From Luteimonas chenhongjianii (GTDB lineage Bacteria; Pseudomonadota; Gammaproteobacteria; Xanthomonadales; Xanthomonadaceae): a stretch of 64,000 nt of DNA. Numbering within the stretch: the stretch's first letter is position 1; each line of letters begins with the position of its first letter. Positions 32,573 to 42,511 of the stretch are shown piece after piece. Under the pieces are notes generated by a model. It worked only from the letters and a program-made list of their open reading frames with translations. It did no database searches and was not told where the DNA came from. The DNA is taken from NCBI RefSeq assembly GCF_002327105.1, contig NZ_CP023406.1, positions 2,480,001 through 2,544,000 on the forward strand. Reading direction: 5' to 3'. A program made the translations under genes and the position numbers.

Positions 32573-33177
32573 GGCCCGGCCTCGACCGGACGGGTCCAGA
32601 ACGTCATCGGATGCGGTACGTCGCCGACATCGATTTCGTTCCAGCGCAGCAGCATCGTGATGCCGGGCTGACGCACATAGCCGCGCTTGCGCCAGAACAC
32701 CTCGTTGTCGCGATGGTTTGGGGGCCGCCGCGGATCCTGCTCTGCGCGATCGACCGCGGCGAAGGCGGTCATGTCGAATCCAGCCAGGGCGCGCGCATGG
32801 GCTTGCCGCAGATCGAAGAAGCGGTGCCCGATGCCCTGCCCGCGCCATTGCGGCAGCACGATCGACTCGCCGAAATGGAACACGCGCTCGATCGCGACAT
32901 CCAGGTCGATGAACGGCCTCTGGAACGCCGGGTCCTCGTCCGCCAGCGGCAGTCCGGTCGATGCACCGATCACCGCGTCGCCCGCCATTGCCAGCACGAG
33001 CACGCTGCGGGCCGAGCGGCCATAAGGCGACAGATAGTCCCCCTCGTACCCGACGTCGCCGGCGTAGAGATAGGGCCATTCGCGGAAGACCGTCATGCGC
33101 AGCTCCGCGACGGCATCGAGCCAGGGCAGGATCGCGTCGCCGGACAGCGCGCGCACGGTGAAAGTCTGGGCATCCAT
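32569..33177 (-). CDS. GNAT-family N-acetyltransferase
   Basis: A 202-residue protein starting MDAQTFTVRAL. The acetyl-CoA site is in FGESIVLPQWRGQGIGHRFF (motif A, Q/RxxGxG/A form RGQGIG), followed by a helix and the FWRKRGYV motif near the C-terminus. The substrate is unknown. It is translationally coupled to the nitrilase-family hydrolase that follows. This suggests that one modifies or protects what the other cleaves, but that is inference. Confidence 0.82.
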   Translation of the reverse strand: MDAQTFTVRALSGDAILPWLDAVAELRMTVFREWPYLYAGDVGYEGDYLSPYGRSARSVLVLAMAGDAVIGASTGLPLADEDPAFQRPFIDLDVAIERVFHFGESIVLPQWRGQGIGHRFFDLRQAHARALAGFDMTAFAAVDRAEQDPRRPPNHRDNEVFWRKRGYVRQPGITMLLRWNEIDVGDVPHPMTFWTRPVEAGP

Positions 33178-33411
33178 GCTCTTGAGTCTGGCACGCAAGG
33201 CGTCGGCAGCGCGTCCGCTTCCACCCACGGATGGTGCCCGCCGGCGGCGCAAGGCGGACTCGCACGGCGGCAGCGGCCGGGCCGGGCGCGCCGGACCTGT
33301 GCGGCGGCCTCTGCGGGCAGCGCCCTGATCGGAGCGGGGATTCGTCTCGTTGCGCCTGTCAGCGCGTGTCGGCAATGCCTGCCCGTCTGCAGTCCCGGGT
33401 ACGCTAGCGCG

Positions 33412-34269
33412 ATGAACTATCAACATGCCTTCCATGCCGGCAACCACGCCGATGTCCTCAAGCACGTCGTGCTGCTCGCGGTCTGCGATGCGCTGACCGC
33501 CAAGCCGGCGCCGTGTTTCGCGCTCGACACCCATGCCGGAAGCGGCGTGTACCACCTGCGCGAGGAACGTGCCCGGCGCACCGCGGAAGCCGATGAAGGC
33601 ATCAGCCTGCTGCTGGCCGCGGCCCCCAAGCAACCACTGGTGGCACGCTACCTGCAGGCGGTTGCCGCGTGCCGGGCCCAGCACGGCGCCGACGCCTACC
33701 CGGGCTCACCCTGGCTGCTGGCACATGCATTGCGCGAGCAGGACCGCATCGCCTGTTGCGAGACGGAGTCCGCGGTGGCAGGTGCCCTGCGGCACGCGGT
33801 CGGCGGCGACAGCCGCGTCTCGGTCCACACCAGCGACGGCTATGCGGCGATGAAATCCCTGCTGCCGCCGCGCCAGAGCGGCCAGCGTTTCAACCGCGGC
33901 CTGGTACTCGTGGATCCGCCGTACGAGGCGCAGGCGGCCGAGTTCGACATCGCCCTCAAGGCGATGCGCGACGTACTCGCCCGCTGGCCACAGGGAATCC
34001 AGATGCTGTGGTATCCGATCAAGCAACGCCGCACCCTGACCCCGTTCGTCCGCGCCGCGACCAGGTTGCAGTCCGGCGGATCCCTGCTGGTCGAGCTGCT
34101 GGTCCGCGCCGACGATTCGCCGCTGCGGATGAACGGAAGTGGCGTACTGATCCTCGACCCGCCCTGGCAGCTGGCCACTGCACTGGCACCGGCGCTGGAA
34201 TGTCTGCGCAATGCGATCGGTCATGCGGGCTCGGATACCCGGCTGCACTGGATCCGGGAGCCGACATAG
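33412..34269 (+). CDS. rlmJ: 23S rRNA m6A2030 methyltransferase RlmJ
   Basis: An SAM-dependent enzyme methylating A2030 of 23S rRNA. It has 285 residues. The family start MNYQHAFHAGNHADVLKH is exact, followed by FALDTHAGSGVYHL and the catalytic VLVDPPYEAQ (DPPY). The end DTRLHWIREPT is close to the family's. The frame is open far upstream over the antisense of the neighbouring genes, but the recognised N-terminus fixes the start. Divergent from the GNAT gene across 234 bases. Confidence 0.95.
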   Translation: MNYQHAFHAGNHADVLKHVVLLAVCDALTAKPAPCFALDTHAGSGVYHLREERARRTAEADEGISLLLAAAPKQPLVARYLQAVAACRAQHGADAYPGSPWLLAHALREQDRIACCETESAVAGALRHAVGGDSRVSVHTSDGYAAMKSLLPPRQSGQRFNRGLVLVDPPYEAQAAEFDIALKAMRDVLARWPQGIQMLWYPIKQRRTLTPFVRAATRLQSGGSLLVELLVRADDSPLRMNGSGVLILDPPWQLATALAPALECLRNAIGHAGSDTRLHWIREPT

Positions 34270-34383
34270 CGGCGGCGGGACGCCATTGGGCGGGGCGGAG
34301 GCGCCCGCGGGGCAGCGTCCTTCACGGCTCGTGAATAGCTCGCCCGGTTAAGGTCAGCCACACCCGACACATCGCGACTCTCG

Positions 34384-34959
34384 ATGACCGCACGCAACCG
34401 ACTCCCCCCGTGGCATGAGGAAATCCGCCTCGCCAACGGTCGCCAAGTGCTCATCCGCCCCGTCCGCCCTGCCGACGCGGAGCCGCTTCGCGCGGCCTTC
34501 GCCCTGCTGGAACCCGACGAGGTCCGGAAGAGGTACCTGTACGCCAAGACCGAGCTGTCGCCGGAGACCGCGCACCGCCTGACGCAGCCCAATCCCAAGT
34601 CCGAATTCGTCCTGGTCGCCGCCGAGCCCTATACCCCTGGCGACGCGCTGGTCGGTGCGGTGGCCCGTGCGGCCGTCCTGCCGGGTACGCGGCAGGCCGA
34701 GTTCCACATCCTGGTGAGCCATTACGTGGCCGGCATGGGGTTGGGACGACACATGCTGCGGCGCCTGGTGCGCTGGGCCAAGGGCAAGCGGCTGGAGCGG
34801 ATCTTCGGCGACGTGCTCGAGGACAACGAGCCCATGCTCGCCTTGGCCAAATCGCTGAGCTTCGAGCAGCAACCGGTGGATACGCCGGGCATGGTCCGGG
34901 TGTCGCTGGAACTCAAGCGTCCGGTCGTGGACTCCACGCCGAACATCCGCCTGGGTTGA
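34384..34959 (+). CDS. GNAT-family acetyltransferase (Pat-like domain)
   Basis: A 191-residue single-domain acetyltransferase. It begins with RLANGRQVLIRPVRPADAEPL, a pattern shared with the GNAT domain of protein acetyltransferase Pat/YfiQ, and has the acetyl-CoA loop VAGMGLGRHMLRRLVRWAK and the DVLEDNEPMLALAKSLSF helix. It lacks the large acyl-CoA synthetase-like part of Pat. It could acetylate a protein or a small amine. It lies alone between rlmJ and mfd. Confidence 0.82.
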   Translation: MTARNRLPPWHEEIRLANGRQVLIRPVRPADAEPLRAAFALLEPDEVRKRYLYAKTELSPETAHRLTQPNPKSEFVLVAAEPYTPGDALVGAVARAAVLPGTRQAEFHILVSHYVAGMGLGRHMLRRLVRWAKGKRLERIFGDVLEDNEPMLALAKSLSFEQQPVDTPGMVRVSLELKRPVVDSTPNIRLG

Positions 34960-35093
34960 ACGCCCGGGCCGCCGTGCGGCCTGCCGATCGCGGGTCCCGC
35001 GACGGCGTCGTCTAAACTGTGCATTCATGACGCGCCGGCCGCATGGCTTTCGGCGCTGCCGTTGTTTTGCGCCCGCTCCTCCGGAATCCCTGA

Positions 35094-38000
35094 ATGTCGT
35101 CGACCGTGTCCGTACCGCCCCTGCCCACTTCCGGACATGCCCGCGCCTGGTGGCGCGCGCCGGCGAGCCGCAGTGCGCTGGCCTGGTCGGTGCTGCAGGC
35201 CGCGCGAGCGCATGCCGGCCCGGTGCTGCTGGTGGCGCGCGACAATCATGGCGCGCAACAGCTCGAGCAGGACCTGCGAACGCTGGGCGGCGACCAACCC
35301 GAGCTTCCCGTGGTCCCGTTCCCGGACTGGGAAACCCTGCCCTACGACCGCTTCAGCCCGCACCCGGACATCGTCTCCCAGCGCCTGGCGGCACTGCACC
35401 GGCTGCCCGGCCTCAAGCGCGGCATCGTCGTCGTGCCGATCCAGACCCTGATGCAGCGCCTGGCGCCGATGCGCCACGTCGTCGGCGGAAGTTTCGACCT
35501 GAAGGTCGGCCAGCGACTGGACCTCGAAGCCGAGAAGCGCCGGCTCGACAGCGCCGGCTACGCACTCGTGCAGCAGGTGCACGACCCCGGCGATTTCGCG
35601 GTGCGCGGCGGCCTGCTCGACGTCTATCCCATGGGCGCCGACCAGCCCTACCGGATCGAACTGTTCGACGATGCGATCGAGAGCATCCGTGCATTCGATC
35701 CCGAGTCCCAGCGCTCGCTGGAGAGGATCGAAGCGCTGCGCATGCTGCCCGGCCGCGAAGTACCGCTCGACGACGCTGCGACCGCGCGCGCCATGGACAC
35801 GCTGCGCGAGCGCTTCGACATCGATACCCGCCGCAGCGGGCTCTACCAGGACCTCAAGGCCGGCGCGGCGCCCGCCGGCATCGAGTACTACCTGCCGCTG
35901 TTCTTCGAAGCCCCCCGGCGCACGCTGGTCGACAAGGGCGAGGCGCCGCTGTCGACGGCGACGCTGTTCGACTACCTGCCGGCGTCGACCCTGCCGGTGC
36001 TCGATGTCGGCGCATCCGGAAGTTCCGACCACTTCTGGCAGCAGATCGCGCAGCGCTACGACCAGTTGCGTCACGACATCGAGCGTCCGCTGCTGCCGCC
36101 CGGCGAGCTGTGGCTGACACCCGACGCCCTGCGCGAACGCCTCAATGCCGGGGTGCGGGTGGAAGTCTGCGACAGCGAACACCCGCGCTACGGACAGGCG
36201 GCCGCGCTCGGCGAACAGCCGGCGCCCGACCTGCCGCTGGCCGCGCGCGACCATACGCCGGCCGATGCACTGGTGAGCTTCGTCCGCAGCTATCCGGGGC
36301 GCGTGCTGATCGCGGCCGATTCGGCGGGCCGTCGCGAAGCGCTGCTGGAAATCCTCCATGCGGGCGAGTTGCGCCCGACGGTGCTGCAGGACTTCCCCGC
36401 ATTCGTCGCCGACACGCAGGCCCCGTTCGCGATCGCGGTCGCGCCGCTCGACAACGGCTTTTCCATCGACACGCCGCAGCTGACGGTGTTGACCGAGCGC
36501 CAGCTGTTCCCGGAACGCGCGGCGCAGCCGCGGCGACGCAAGCGCGCCGCGCGCGATCCCGACAGCATCATCCGCGACCTCGGCGAGCTCAGCGAAGGCG
36601 CGCCGATCGTCCACGAGGATCACGGCGTGGGCCGCTACCGCGGGCTCATCGTGCTCGAAGCCGGTGGCCAGCCGGGCGAGTACCTCGATATCGAGTACGC
36701 CAAGGGTGACCGCCTGTACGTGCCGGTATCGCAGCTGCATCTGGTCAACCGCTACTCCGGCGCGTCGCCGGAAACCGCGCCGCTGCATTCGCTCGGTGGA
36801 GAGGCCTGGACCAAGGCGCGCAAGAAGGCCGCCGACAAGGTCCGCGACGTCGCCGCGGAACTGCTCGAGATCCAGGCCAAGCGGCAGGCTCGCGCCGGCC
36901 TCGCACTGGAAGTCGATCGCACCATGTACGAGCCGTTCGCGGCGGCGTTCCCGTTCGAGGAAACGCCCGACCAGCACGCAGCCATCGAGGCGATGATCCG
37001 CGACCTCGGCTCCAGCCAGCCGATGGACCGCGTGGTCTGCGGCGATGTCGGTTTCGGCAAGACCGAGGTGGCGGTACGCGCGGCATTCGTCGCCGCGGCT
37101 GCCGGCAAGCAGGTCGCAGTGCTTGTGCCCACGACCCTGCTCGCCGAGCAGCACTACCGCACGATGGCCGACCGCTTCGCGGACTGGCCGATCCGCGTCG
37201 AGGTGCTGTCGCGCTTCAAGAGCACCAAGGAGATCAAGACCGAGATCGCCAAGATTGCCGACGGCACGCTCGACGTCATCGTCGGCACGCACCGTCTGCT
37301 GCAGCCGGACGTGAAGTTCAAGGATCTCGGCCTGGTCATCGTCGACGAGGAACAGCGATTCGGCGTGCGGCAGAAGGAAGCGCTCAAGGCGCTGCGGGCG
37401 AACGTGCACCTGCTCACGCTGACGGCGACGCCGATCCCGCGCACGCTCAACATGGCGATGGCCGGGCTGCGTGATCTGTCCATCATCGCCACGCCGCCCG
37501 CGCATCGCCTCGCGGTGCAGACCTTCGTCGTGCCCTGGGACGATGCGCAGTTGCGCGAGGCATTCCAGCGCGAGCTCGCCCGCGGCGGTCAGGTCTACTT
37601 CCTGCACAACGACGTCGAGAGCATCGGCCGCATGCGGCGCGAGCTCGAGGAACTCGTACCCGACGCCCGCATCGGCATCGCGCACGGCCAGATGCCCGAG
37701 CGCGAACTCGAGAAGGTGATGCTGGATTTCAACAAGCAGCGCTTCAACGTGCTGCTGTGCTCGACGATCATCGAGTCCGGCATCGACATTCCCAACGCCA
37801 ACACCATCATCATCAACCGCGCCGACAAGTTCGGCCTGGCGCAGCTGCACCAGCTGCGCGGCCGCGTCGGGCGCTCGCACCATCGCGCGTATGCGTACCT
37901 GGTCATTCCCGACCAGCGCTCGATCAGCAGCGATGCGAGAAAGCGCCTGGAAGCGATCGCGTCGATGGACGAACTCGGCGCCGGCTTCACCCTGTCGACC

Positions 38001-38606
38001 CACGACCTGGAGATCCGTGGCGCCGGCGAGCTGCTCGGCGAAGGCCAGAGCGGGCAGATGGCCGAAGTGGGTTTCAGTCTCTACACCGAGCTGCTGGAAC
38101 GCGCGGTGCGCAGCATCAAGCAGGGCAAGCTGCCGGATGTCGACGACGTGGATGCCCGCGGCGCCGACATCGAACTGCACGTGCCTGCGCTGATTCCCGA
38201 GGACTACCTGCCCGACGTACACACGCGACTGATGCTGTACAAGCGCATCAGCAGCGCACGCGATGTCGACAAGCTCCGCGAGCTGCAGGTCGAGATGATC
38301 GACCGCTTCGGGCTGCTGCCCGACCCGACCAAGCACCTGTTCCAGATCGCCGATCTCAAGCTGCAGGCGACGGCGCTGGGCATCCGCAAGGTCGACCTCG
38401 GCGAGAAGGGCGGCCGCATCCAGTTCGTGGAGAAGCCCAAGGTCGATCCGATGGCAGTGATCCGCCTCGTGCAGAGCCAGTCGCAGCACTACCGCATGGA
38501 CGGCCCCGACAAACTGCGCGTCACCCTGGACCTGCCGGACGCCGACACGCGGATCAAGACCGCGCGCGGCCTGCTGATCGCACTGGCGCCCGCCGGCGCG
38601 CGCTGA
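35094..38606 (+). CDS. mfd: Transcription-repair coupling factor Mfd
   Basis: An ATP-driven translocase that removes RNA polymerase stalled at DNA lesions and recruits UvrA. It has 1170 residues. There is a UvrB-homology N-terminus, the RNA-polymerase-interacting domain (VHEDHGVGRYRGL), and helicase motifs GDVGFGKTEVA (Walker A), VDEEQRFG (II) and TATPIPRT (III). RGRVGRSHHRAYAYL is motif VI. The C-terminal TRCF domain ends near LIALAPAGAR. Length and order are standard. A very long open frame lies antisense to it but is only a GC-rich shadow. Confidence 0.98.
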   Translation: MSSTVSVPPLPTSGHARAWWRAPASRSALAWSVLQAARAHAGPVLLVARDNHGAQQLEQDLRTLGGDQPELPVVPFPDWETLPYDRFSPHPDIVSQRLAALHRLPGLKRGIVVVPIQTLMQRLAPMRHVVGGSFDLKVGQRLDLEAEKRRLDSAGYALVQQVHDPGDFAVRGGLLDVYPMGADQPYRIELFDDAIESIRAFDPESQRSLERIEALRMLPGREVPLDDAATARAMDTLRERFDIDTRRSGLYQDLKAGAAPAGIEYYLPLFFEAPRRTLVDKGEAPLSTATLFDYLPASTLPVLDVGASGSSDHFWQQIAQRYDQLRHDIERPLLPPGELWLTPDALRERLNAGVRVEVCDSEHPRYGQAAALGEQPAPDLPLAARDHTPADALVSFVRSYPGRVLIAADSAGRREALLEILHAGELRPTVLQDFPAFVADTQAPFAIAVAPLDNGFSIDTPQLTVLTERQLFPERAAQPRRRKRAARDPDSIIRDLGELSEGAPIVHEDHGVGRYRGLIVLEAGGQPGEYLDIEYAKGDRLYVPVSQLHLVNRYSGASPETAPLHSLGGEAWTKARKKAADKVRDVAAELLEIQAKRQARAGLALEVDRTMYEPFAAAFPFEETPDQHAAIEAMIRDLGSSQPMDRVVCGDVGFGKTEVAVRAAFVAAAAGKQVAVLVPTTLLAEQHYRTMADRFADWPIRVEVLSRFKSTKEIKTEIAKIADGTLDVIVGTHRLLQPDVKFKDLGLVIVDEEQRFGVRQKEALKALRANVHLLTLTATPIPRTLNMAMAGLRDLSIIATPPAHRLAVQTFVVPWDDAQLREAFQRELARGGQVYFLHNDVESIGRMRRELEELVPDARIGIAHGQMPERELEKVMLDFNKQRFNVLLCSTIIESGIDIPNANTIIINRADKFGLAQLHQLRGRVGRSHHRAYAYLVIPDQRSISSDARKRLEAIASMDELGAGFTLSTHDLEIRGAGELLGEGQSGQMAEVGFSLYTELLERAVRSIKQGKLPDVDDVDARGADIELHVPALIPEDYLPDVHTRLMLYKRISSARDVDKLRELQVEMIDRFGLLPDPTKHLFQIADLKLQATALGIRKVDLGEKGGRIQFVEKPKVDPMAVIRLVQSQSQHYRMDGPDKLRVTLDLPDADTRIKTARGLLIALAPAGAR

Positions 38607-38726
38607 CGTCGACAGGCGCGTGCGCGCCGTTGCGCGGGCGCGTGGCGGATCCGCTCGATCGACCGCTGCCCAGCGCCACGCGGGGACGGACTCCCCGCTC
38701 CATCGTCGGGCGGGTCGGTATCGCGC

Positions 38727-39230
38727 CTAGAGCCGCGAGAACGACCAGGACTGCATGCGCCCGTCGCGATACGGCATGACGCCATGGAACGCGCGCGGAT
38801 CGGCGTCGAACACCAGCGGCAGGAACTGGCGGTCGCCTTCCCACAGCGGCAGCTCGAGGATGCGGTCGACGTCGACCCACTCCAGCGTGCCTTCCGGGTT
38901 CGAGGTCATCGGCGTGCCCGCCCAGGCCTCGATGACGAACAGGAAGCCCAGCCAGTCCTCGCCGTGCTTCCCGAAGCCCGGCCAGCTGATCGTGCCGCGC
39001 AGGGTCATCGCCTCGCAGCTGATGCCGGCCTCTTCCATGATCTCGCGGCGCATCCCGGCGACGACGTCCTCGTCGGATTCGACCTTGCCGCCCAGCCCGT
39101 TGTACTTGCCCAGGTGGTGGTCGCCGGGGCGGGCGTTGCGGTGGATCATCAGCACCTGGCGACGGTCGGGGGACAGGACGTAACCGAGGGTGGCGACGAT
39201 CGGGGTGTACGGCATCGGGACGTCCGGCAT
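38727..39230 (-). CDS. NUDIX hydrolase (MutT/MTH1-like)
   Basis: A 167-residue pyrophosphohydrolase. The Nudix box GxxxxxExxxxxxxREUxEExGU is complete from GGKVESDEDVV to RREIMEEAGIS. The start region MPYTPIVATLGYVLS and the HLGKYNGLGGKVE segment resemble the MTH1/YtkD-type 8-oxo-dGTP or oxidised-nucleotide hydrolases. I took the ATG at 39230; MPYTPIV at 39215 is an alternative. A TACAAT sits only 14 bases upstream of the ATG on the minus strand, so the mRNA leader may be very short. Confidence 0.9.
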   Translation of the reverse strand: MPDVPMPYTPIVATLGYVLSPDRRQVLMIHRNARPGDHHLGKYNGLGGKVESDEDVVAGMRREIMEEAGISCEAMTLRGTISWPGFGKHGEDWLGFLFVIEAWAGTPMTSNPEGTLEWVDVDRILELPLWEGDRQFLPLVFDADPRAFHGVMPYRDGRMQSWSFSRL

Positions 39231-39430
39231 CGGCGGGGAGCGGCATTGTAGCGACCGGCCGGATACTCGGCCGCGCATCGCCGGCATGCAGTCGAGCGCG
39301 GGCTCGGCGCCCGGACGCACTGCTCAGACGACAACAACAGCCCGGCCCGGGTCGCCAGGTCCTTCGCAGATCGGCGTCGCCGCAGTCGAGGCCGACACGC
39401 GGCAACACGTGCTTGACGGGGCGGCGCCGC

Positions 39431-39865
39431 TCAGCGCGCGGCGCGCGCGAACTGCACGATCGCCTGCAGCGGCAGTGCGCCGGACTGTCGCGCGACCTCG
39501 CGTCCGCCGGCGAACAGCACCAGCGTCGGGATACTGCGGATATGGAAACGACCGGCGAGCACCGGTTCCGCCTCGGTGTCCACCTTCGCCAGTGCGAACT
39601 GCGGGGCCAGTACCCCCGCCGCGGCTTCGAACGCGGGCGCCATGGTCCGGCAGGGTCCGCACCACGGCGCCCAGAAGTCCACCAGCAACGGCGGATCCGA
39701 GCGCAGCGCGTGGGCATCGAAACTGTCCGCCCCCAGTGCGAATGGCACGCTCGGCCGCAGCAGGGCGCGACACCGGCCACAGGTCGGCGCCTCCCCGAGC
39801 CGCGCAGCGGGCACGCGGTTGCGGCTGTGGCACTGCGGACAGGCGACGATCAGCGTCTCGGACAT
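39431..39865 (-). CDS. trxC: Thioredoxin 2 (TrxC)
   Basis: A 144-residue thioredoxin with an extra N-terminal zinc-binding domain (ACPQCHSRNRVP and TCGRCRALL, two CxxC pairs), which is the mark of TrxC. The catalytic site is WAPWCGPCRTMAP, with cis-Pro in IRSIPTLVLF. The ATG at 39865 has GAGG 6 bases upstream. It reduces disulfides under oxidative stress in E. coli. It follows dapE by 71 bases and precedes the nudix gene. Confidence 0.95.
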   Translation of the reverse strand: MSETLIVACPQCHSRNRVPAARLGEAPTCGRCRALLRPSVPFALGADSFDAHALRSDPPLLVDFWAPWCGPCRTMAPAFEAAAGVLAPQFALAKVDTEAEPVLAGRFHIRSIPTLVLFAGGREVARQSGALPLQAIVQFARAAR

Positions 39866-39936
39866 GGCGGGCCTCGCAGGGGCATGGTTGACGCCGAGCA
39901 TGCACGCGCCGTTGTCGACGGTCGGCGATGCCCGGG

Positions 39937-41073
39937 TCAGTCGCCCGGGCGCAGCAGACGCGCGATCAGGGCCTCATAGAGGTCCGGCAGCGCCTCGAGA
40001 TCCGCCAGGCTGACATGCTCGTCGACCTGATGGATGCTGGCATTGACCGGACCGATCTCGATGCACTGCGCCCCGAGCGGCGCGATGAAGCGCGCATCCG
40101 ATGTGCCGCCGCCGGTGCTCTCCTCGGGGGGCGCGCCAGCGAACGTCGTCAGCACCTCGCGCGCCGCCGCGCGCAGCGCACCTTCCGGCGTGTAGAAGGG
40201 CTCGCCACTGCGATGCCAGGCGAGCGTGTAATCGAGAGCGTGACGATCCAGCATCGCCGCGATCTCCGACTCGAGTCGCGGCGCATCCCACAGCGGGTTG
40301 TAGCGCAGATTGAACTGCACGGTCGCGGTTCCCGGGATCACATTGGTCGCGCCGGTGCCAGCGGCGATGTTGCTGATCTGCAGGCTGGTCGGCGGGAACG
40401 ACTCGAAGCCATCGTCCCAGCGACGACCGACGAGTTCTGCCAGCGCCGGTGCCACGTCATGGATCGGATTGCGGGCCTTGTCGGGATATGCGACATGGCC
40501 TTGCACGCCGCGCACGGTCAGCGTGCCCGACAGACTGCCGCGCCGGCCGACACGCAGCAGATCGCCGAGGCGCGCGGTCGAGGACGGCTCGCCGGTGATG
40601 CACCAGTCGATGCGCGTGCCGCGCTGCGCGAACGTGCGTGCAACGCGGCGCACGCCGTCGATGGCGTCACCCTCCTCGTCGGAGGTCAGCAGCAATGCGA
40701 GCGTGCCGGTATGGCCCGGCGACGCGGAAACGAAGCGCTCGGCCGCGACCACGAACGCGGCGACACCGCTCTTCATGTCGGCCGCGCCGCGGCCGTAGAG
40801 CACGCCGTCGCGGATCACCGGCTCGAACGGGTCCGAGGTCCACGCCGCGAGCGGCCCGGGCGGCACCACGTCGGTATGGCCCAGCAGCACGAGCACCGGT
40901 GCGCCCTGCCCGTGCGTGGCCCACAGGTTGTCGACCTCGCCGTGGCGCATCGTCTCGACCGTGAAACCCGCAGCCTCGAGGCGGGCTGCGATCAAAGCCT
41001 GGCAGCCGGCGTCGTCGGGGGTGATGGACCGCCGCGCGATCAGCGCTCGGGTCAGTTCGAGGACATCGGACAT
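39937..41073 (-). CDS. dapE: Succinyl-diaminopimelate desuccinylase DapE
   Basis: A di-zinc M20 peptidase that frees LL-diaminopimelate from its N-succinyl form in the lysine and cell-wall pathway. It has 378 residues. Metal ligands are in [12 protein letters not shown] (His, Asp), [10 protein letters not shown] (bridging Asp), [11 protein letters not shown] (Glu-Glu) and the C-terminal [10 protein letters not shown]. The substrate motif GGGTSDARF is intact. It lies downstream of dapD and yffB in the same orientation, a grouping of lysine genes. Confidence 0.97.
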   Translation of the reverse strand: MSDVLELTRALIARRSITPDDAGCQALIAARLEAAGFTVETMRHGEVDNLWATHGQGAPVLVLLGHTDVVPPGPLAAWTSDPFEPVIRDGVLYGRGAADMKSGVAAFVVAAERFVSASPGHTGTLALLLTSDEEGDAIDGVRRVARTFAQRGTRIDWCITGEPSSTARLGDLLRVGRRGSLSGTLTVRGVQGHVAYPDKARNPIHDVAPALAELVGRRWDDGFESFPPTSLQISNIAAGTGATNVIPGTATVQFNLRYNPLWDAPRLESEIAAMLDRHALDYTLAWHRSGEPFYTPEGALRAAAREVLTTFAGAPPEESTGGGTSDARFIAPLGAQCIEIGPVNASIHQVDEHVSLADLEALPDLYEALIARLLRPGD

Positions 41074-41200
41074 CGGGCGATCTCGAAGCGGAAGTAGGGT
41101 TGCAGGGATCCGATTGTGCCCGCAGAGCCCGGGCCGCCACCGTGGCCCGCCCTGCCCGCGCGCGGATGCACGCGCGCCAGCGGCGCCTGCGCAGCGCGGC

Positions 41201-41560
41201 TCAGGCGATGCCGAAACGCTTCTTGAATCCGTTGTCGCTGAAGCCCTGGGTGATCGCCCCATCGTCGGTGACCACCACGGGGCGACGGATCAGCTGCGGG
41301 TACTCCCGCAGCAGCAATTTCCACTCCGCATCGCTGGCCGCGGCCTTGCGGTTGTCGGGAAGCTGGCGCCAGGTGGTCGAGGACTTGTTGACCATCGCTT
41401 CGAAACCGCCGAGCAGGCCGGCCCACTCGACCAGCATCTCGGGGGTCGGCTTGGCATCCCGGTAGTCGACGAAGCTGTGGGCGATGCCGAAGCGGTCGAG
41501 CCACTTCGTCGCCTTCTTGCAGGTGTCGCAGTTCTTGAGGCCGTAGACGATGGTGCTCAT
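41201..41560 (-). CDS. yffB: ArsC/Spx-family reductase-like protein YffB
   Basis: A 119-residue thioredoxin-fold protein of the arsenate reductase-like family. The start [20 protein letters not shown] holds the Cys of the ArsC site plus a second Cys (CDTC). The segment STTWRQL and the RRPVVV strand match E. coli YffB, also a neighbour of dapE. Arsenate reduction is unlikely; a glutathione-dependent reductase role is proposed for the family. The ATG has GGGAG 5 bases upstream. Confidence 0.88.
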   Translation of the reverse strand: MSTIVYGLKNCDTCKKATKWLDRFGIAHSFVDYRDAKPTPEMLVEWAGLLGGFEAMVNKSSTTWRQLPDNRKAAASDAEWKLLLREYPQLIRRPVVVTDDGAITQGFSDNGFKKRFGIA

Positions 41561-41648
41561 GGATCTCCCGGATGCCGCGCCTTCAGTGCTCCCTTCGCGA
41601 GAGGTATCGGCCGAGGGAGCCCGATTCGCGTGCCCCCGGCCTCGCAAC

Positions 41649-42482
41649 TCAGTCCGCCAGGCCACGCAACAGCTCGTTGACCGAGGTCTTGCTGCGGGTC
41701 TTCTCGTCCACCTGCTTGACGATCACCGCGCAGTACAGCGAATGCGAGCCGTCGGCCGCTGGCAACTGGCCCGACACGACGACGCTGCCCGGCGGCACGT
41801 AGCCATAGCTGACCTCGCCGGTGGCACGGTTGTAGATGCGCGTCGACTGGCCGAGGAATACGCCCATGCCGATGACGCTGTGGTGGCCCACGACGACGCC
41901 TTCGACCACTTCGGAGCGCGCACCGATGAAGCAATGGTCTTCGATGATCGTCGGGCTGGCCTGCAGCGGTTCGAGCACGCCGCCAATGCCGGCACCGCCC
42001 GACAGATGCACGTGCCGGCCGATCTGCGCGCAGGACCCCACCGTTGCCCAGGTATCGACCATCGTGCCCTCGCCCACGTAGGCGCCGATGTTGACGAAGC
42101 TCGGCATCAGCACGACATCGCGGCCGAAGTAGGTACCGCGCCGTACCGCGGCGCCCGGCACCACGCGCACGCCGGCGGCCTTGAACTTCGCCTCGTCATA
42201 TCCGGCGAAACGCGCCTCCACCTTGTCCCAGAACGGTGCAGGCTGCGCGTCGACGACGGCCATGTCGTTGGTGCGGAAATACAGCAGCACCGCCTTCTTG
42301 AGCCATTCGTTGACCTGCCAGCCGCCATTGCCATCAGGTTCGGCGACACGCAGGCCGCCCGATTCCAGGCCCTGCATGACCTGCTCGACCGCCGGTTTGA
42401 CGATATCGCCGATCTCGTCGGCGGTCAGTTCGGCGCGGCGCGCGAACGCGTCCTCGATGGTGGTCTGCAGGGCGTCGGTCAT
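41649..42482 (-). CDS. dapD: Tetrahydrodipicolinate N-succinyltransferase DapD
   Basis: Succinylates tetrahydrodipicolinate, the committed step of the succinylase branch to diaminopimelate and lysine. It has 277 residues. A helical N-terminal domain precedes a left-handed beta-helix of hexapeptide repeats ([42 protein letters not shown]). It begins 30 bases after the glnD stop, keeping the map-glnD-dapD order of E. coli. Confidence 0.98.
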   Translation of the reverse strand: MTDALQTTIEDAFARRAELTADEIGDIVKPAVEQVMQGLESGGLRVAEPDGNGGWQVNEWLKKAVLLYFRTNDMAVVDAQPAPFWDKVEARFAGYDEAKFKAAGVRVVPGAAVRRGTYFGRDVVLMPSFVNIGAYVGEGTMVDTWATVGSCAQIGRHVHLSGGAGIGGVLEPLQASPTIIEDHCFIGARSEVVEGVVVGHHSVIGMGVFLGQSTRIYNRATGEVSYGYVPPGSVVVSGQLPAADGSHSLYCAVIVKQVDEKTRSKTSVNELLRGLAD

Positions 42483-42511
42483 GGCGGAGTCTTGTCGCGA
42501 AAAACGGGGCG

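Noticed and set aside
35025..38489. A 1154-codon open frame on the minus strand opposite mfd
   Set aside because: It is antisense to a complete mfd, has low-complexity Arg/His/Ala/Gly composition and resembles no protein. Long antisense frames are expected at this GC content. The same applies to long frames opposite lon (11307-14012), ftsH (3873-5987), phoBR (25177-27891), ppk1 (28014-30116), rpsB-tsf (46461-48452) and rpsA (54043-55749).
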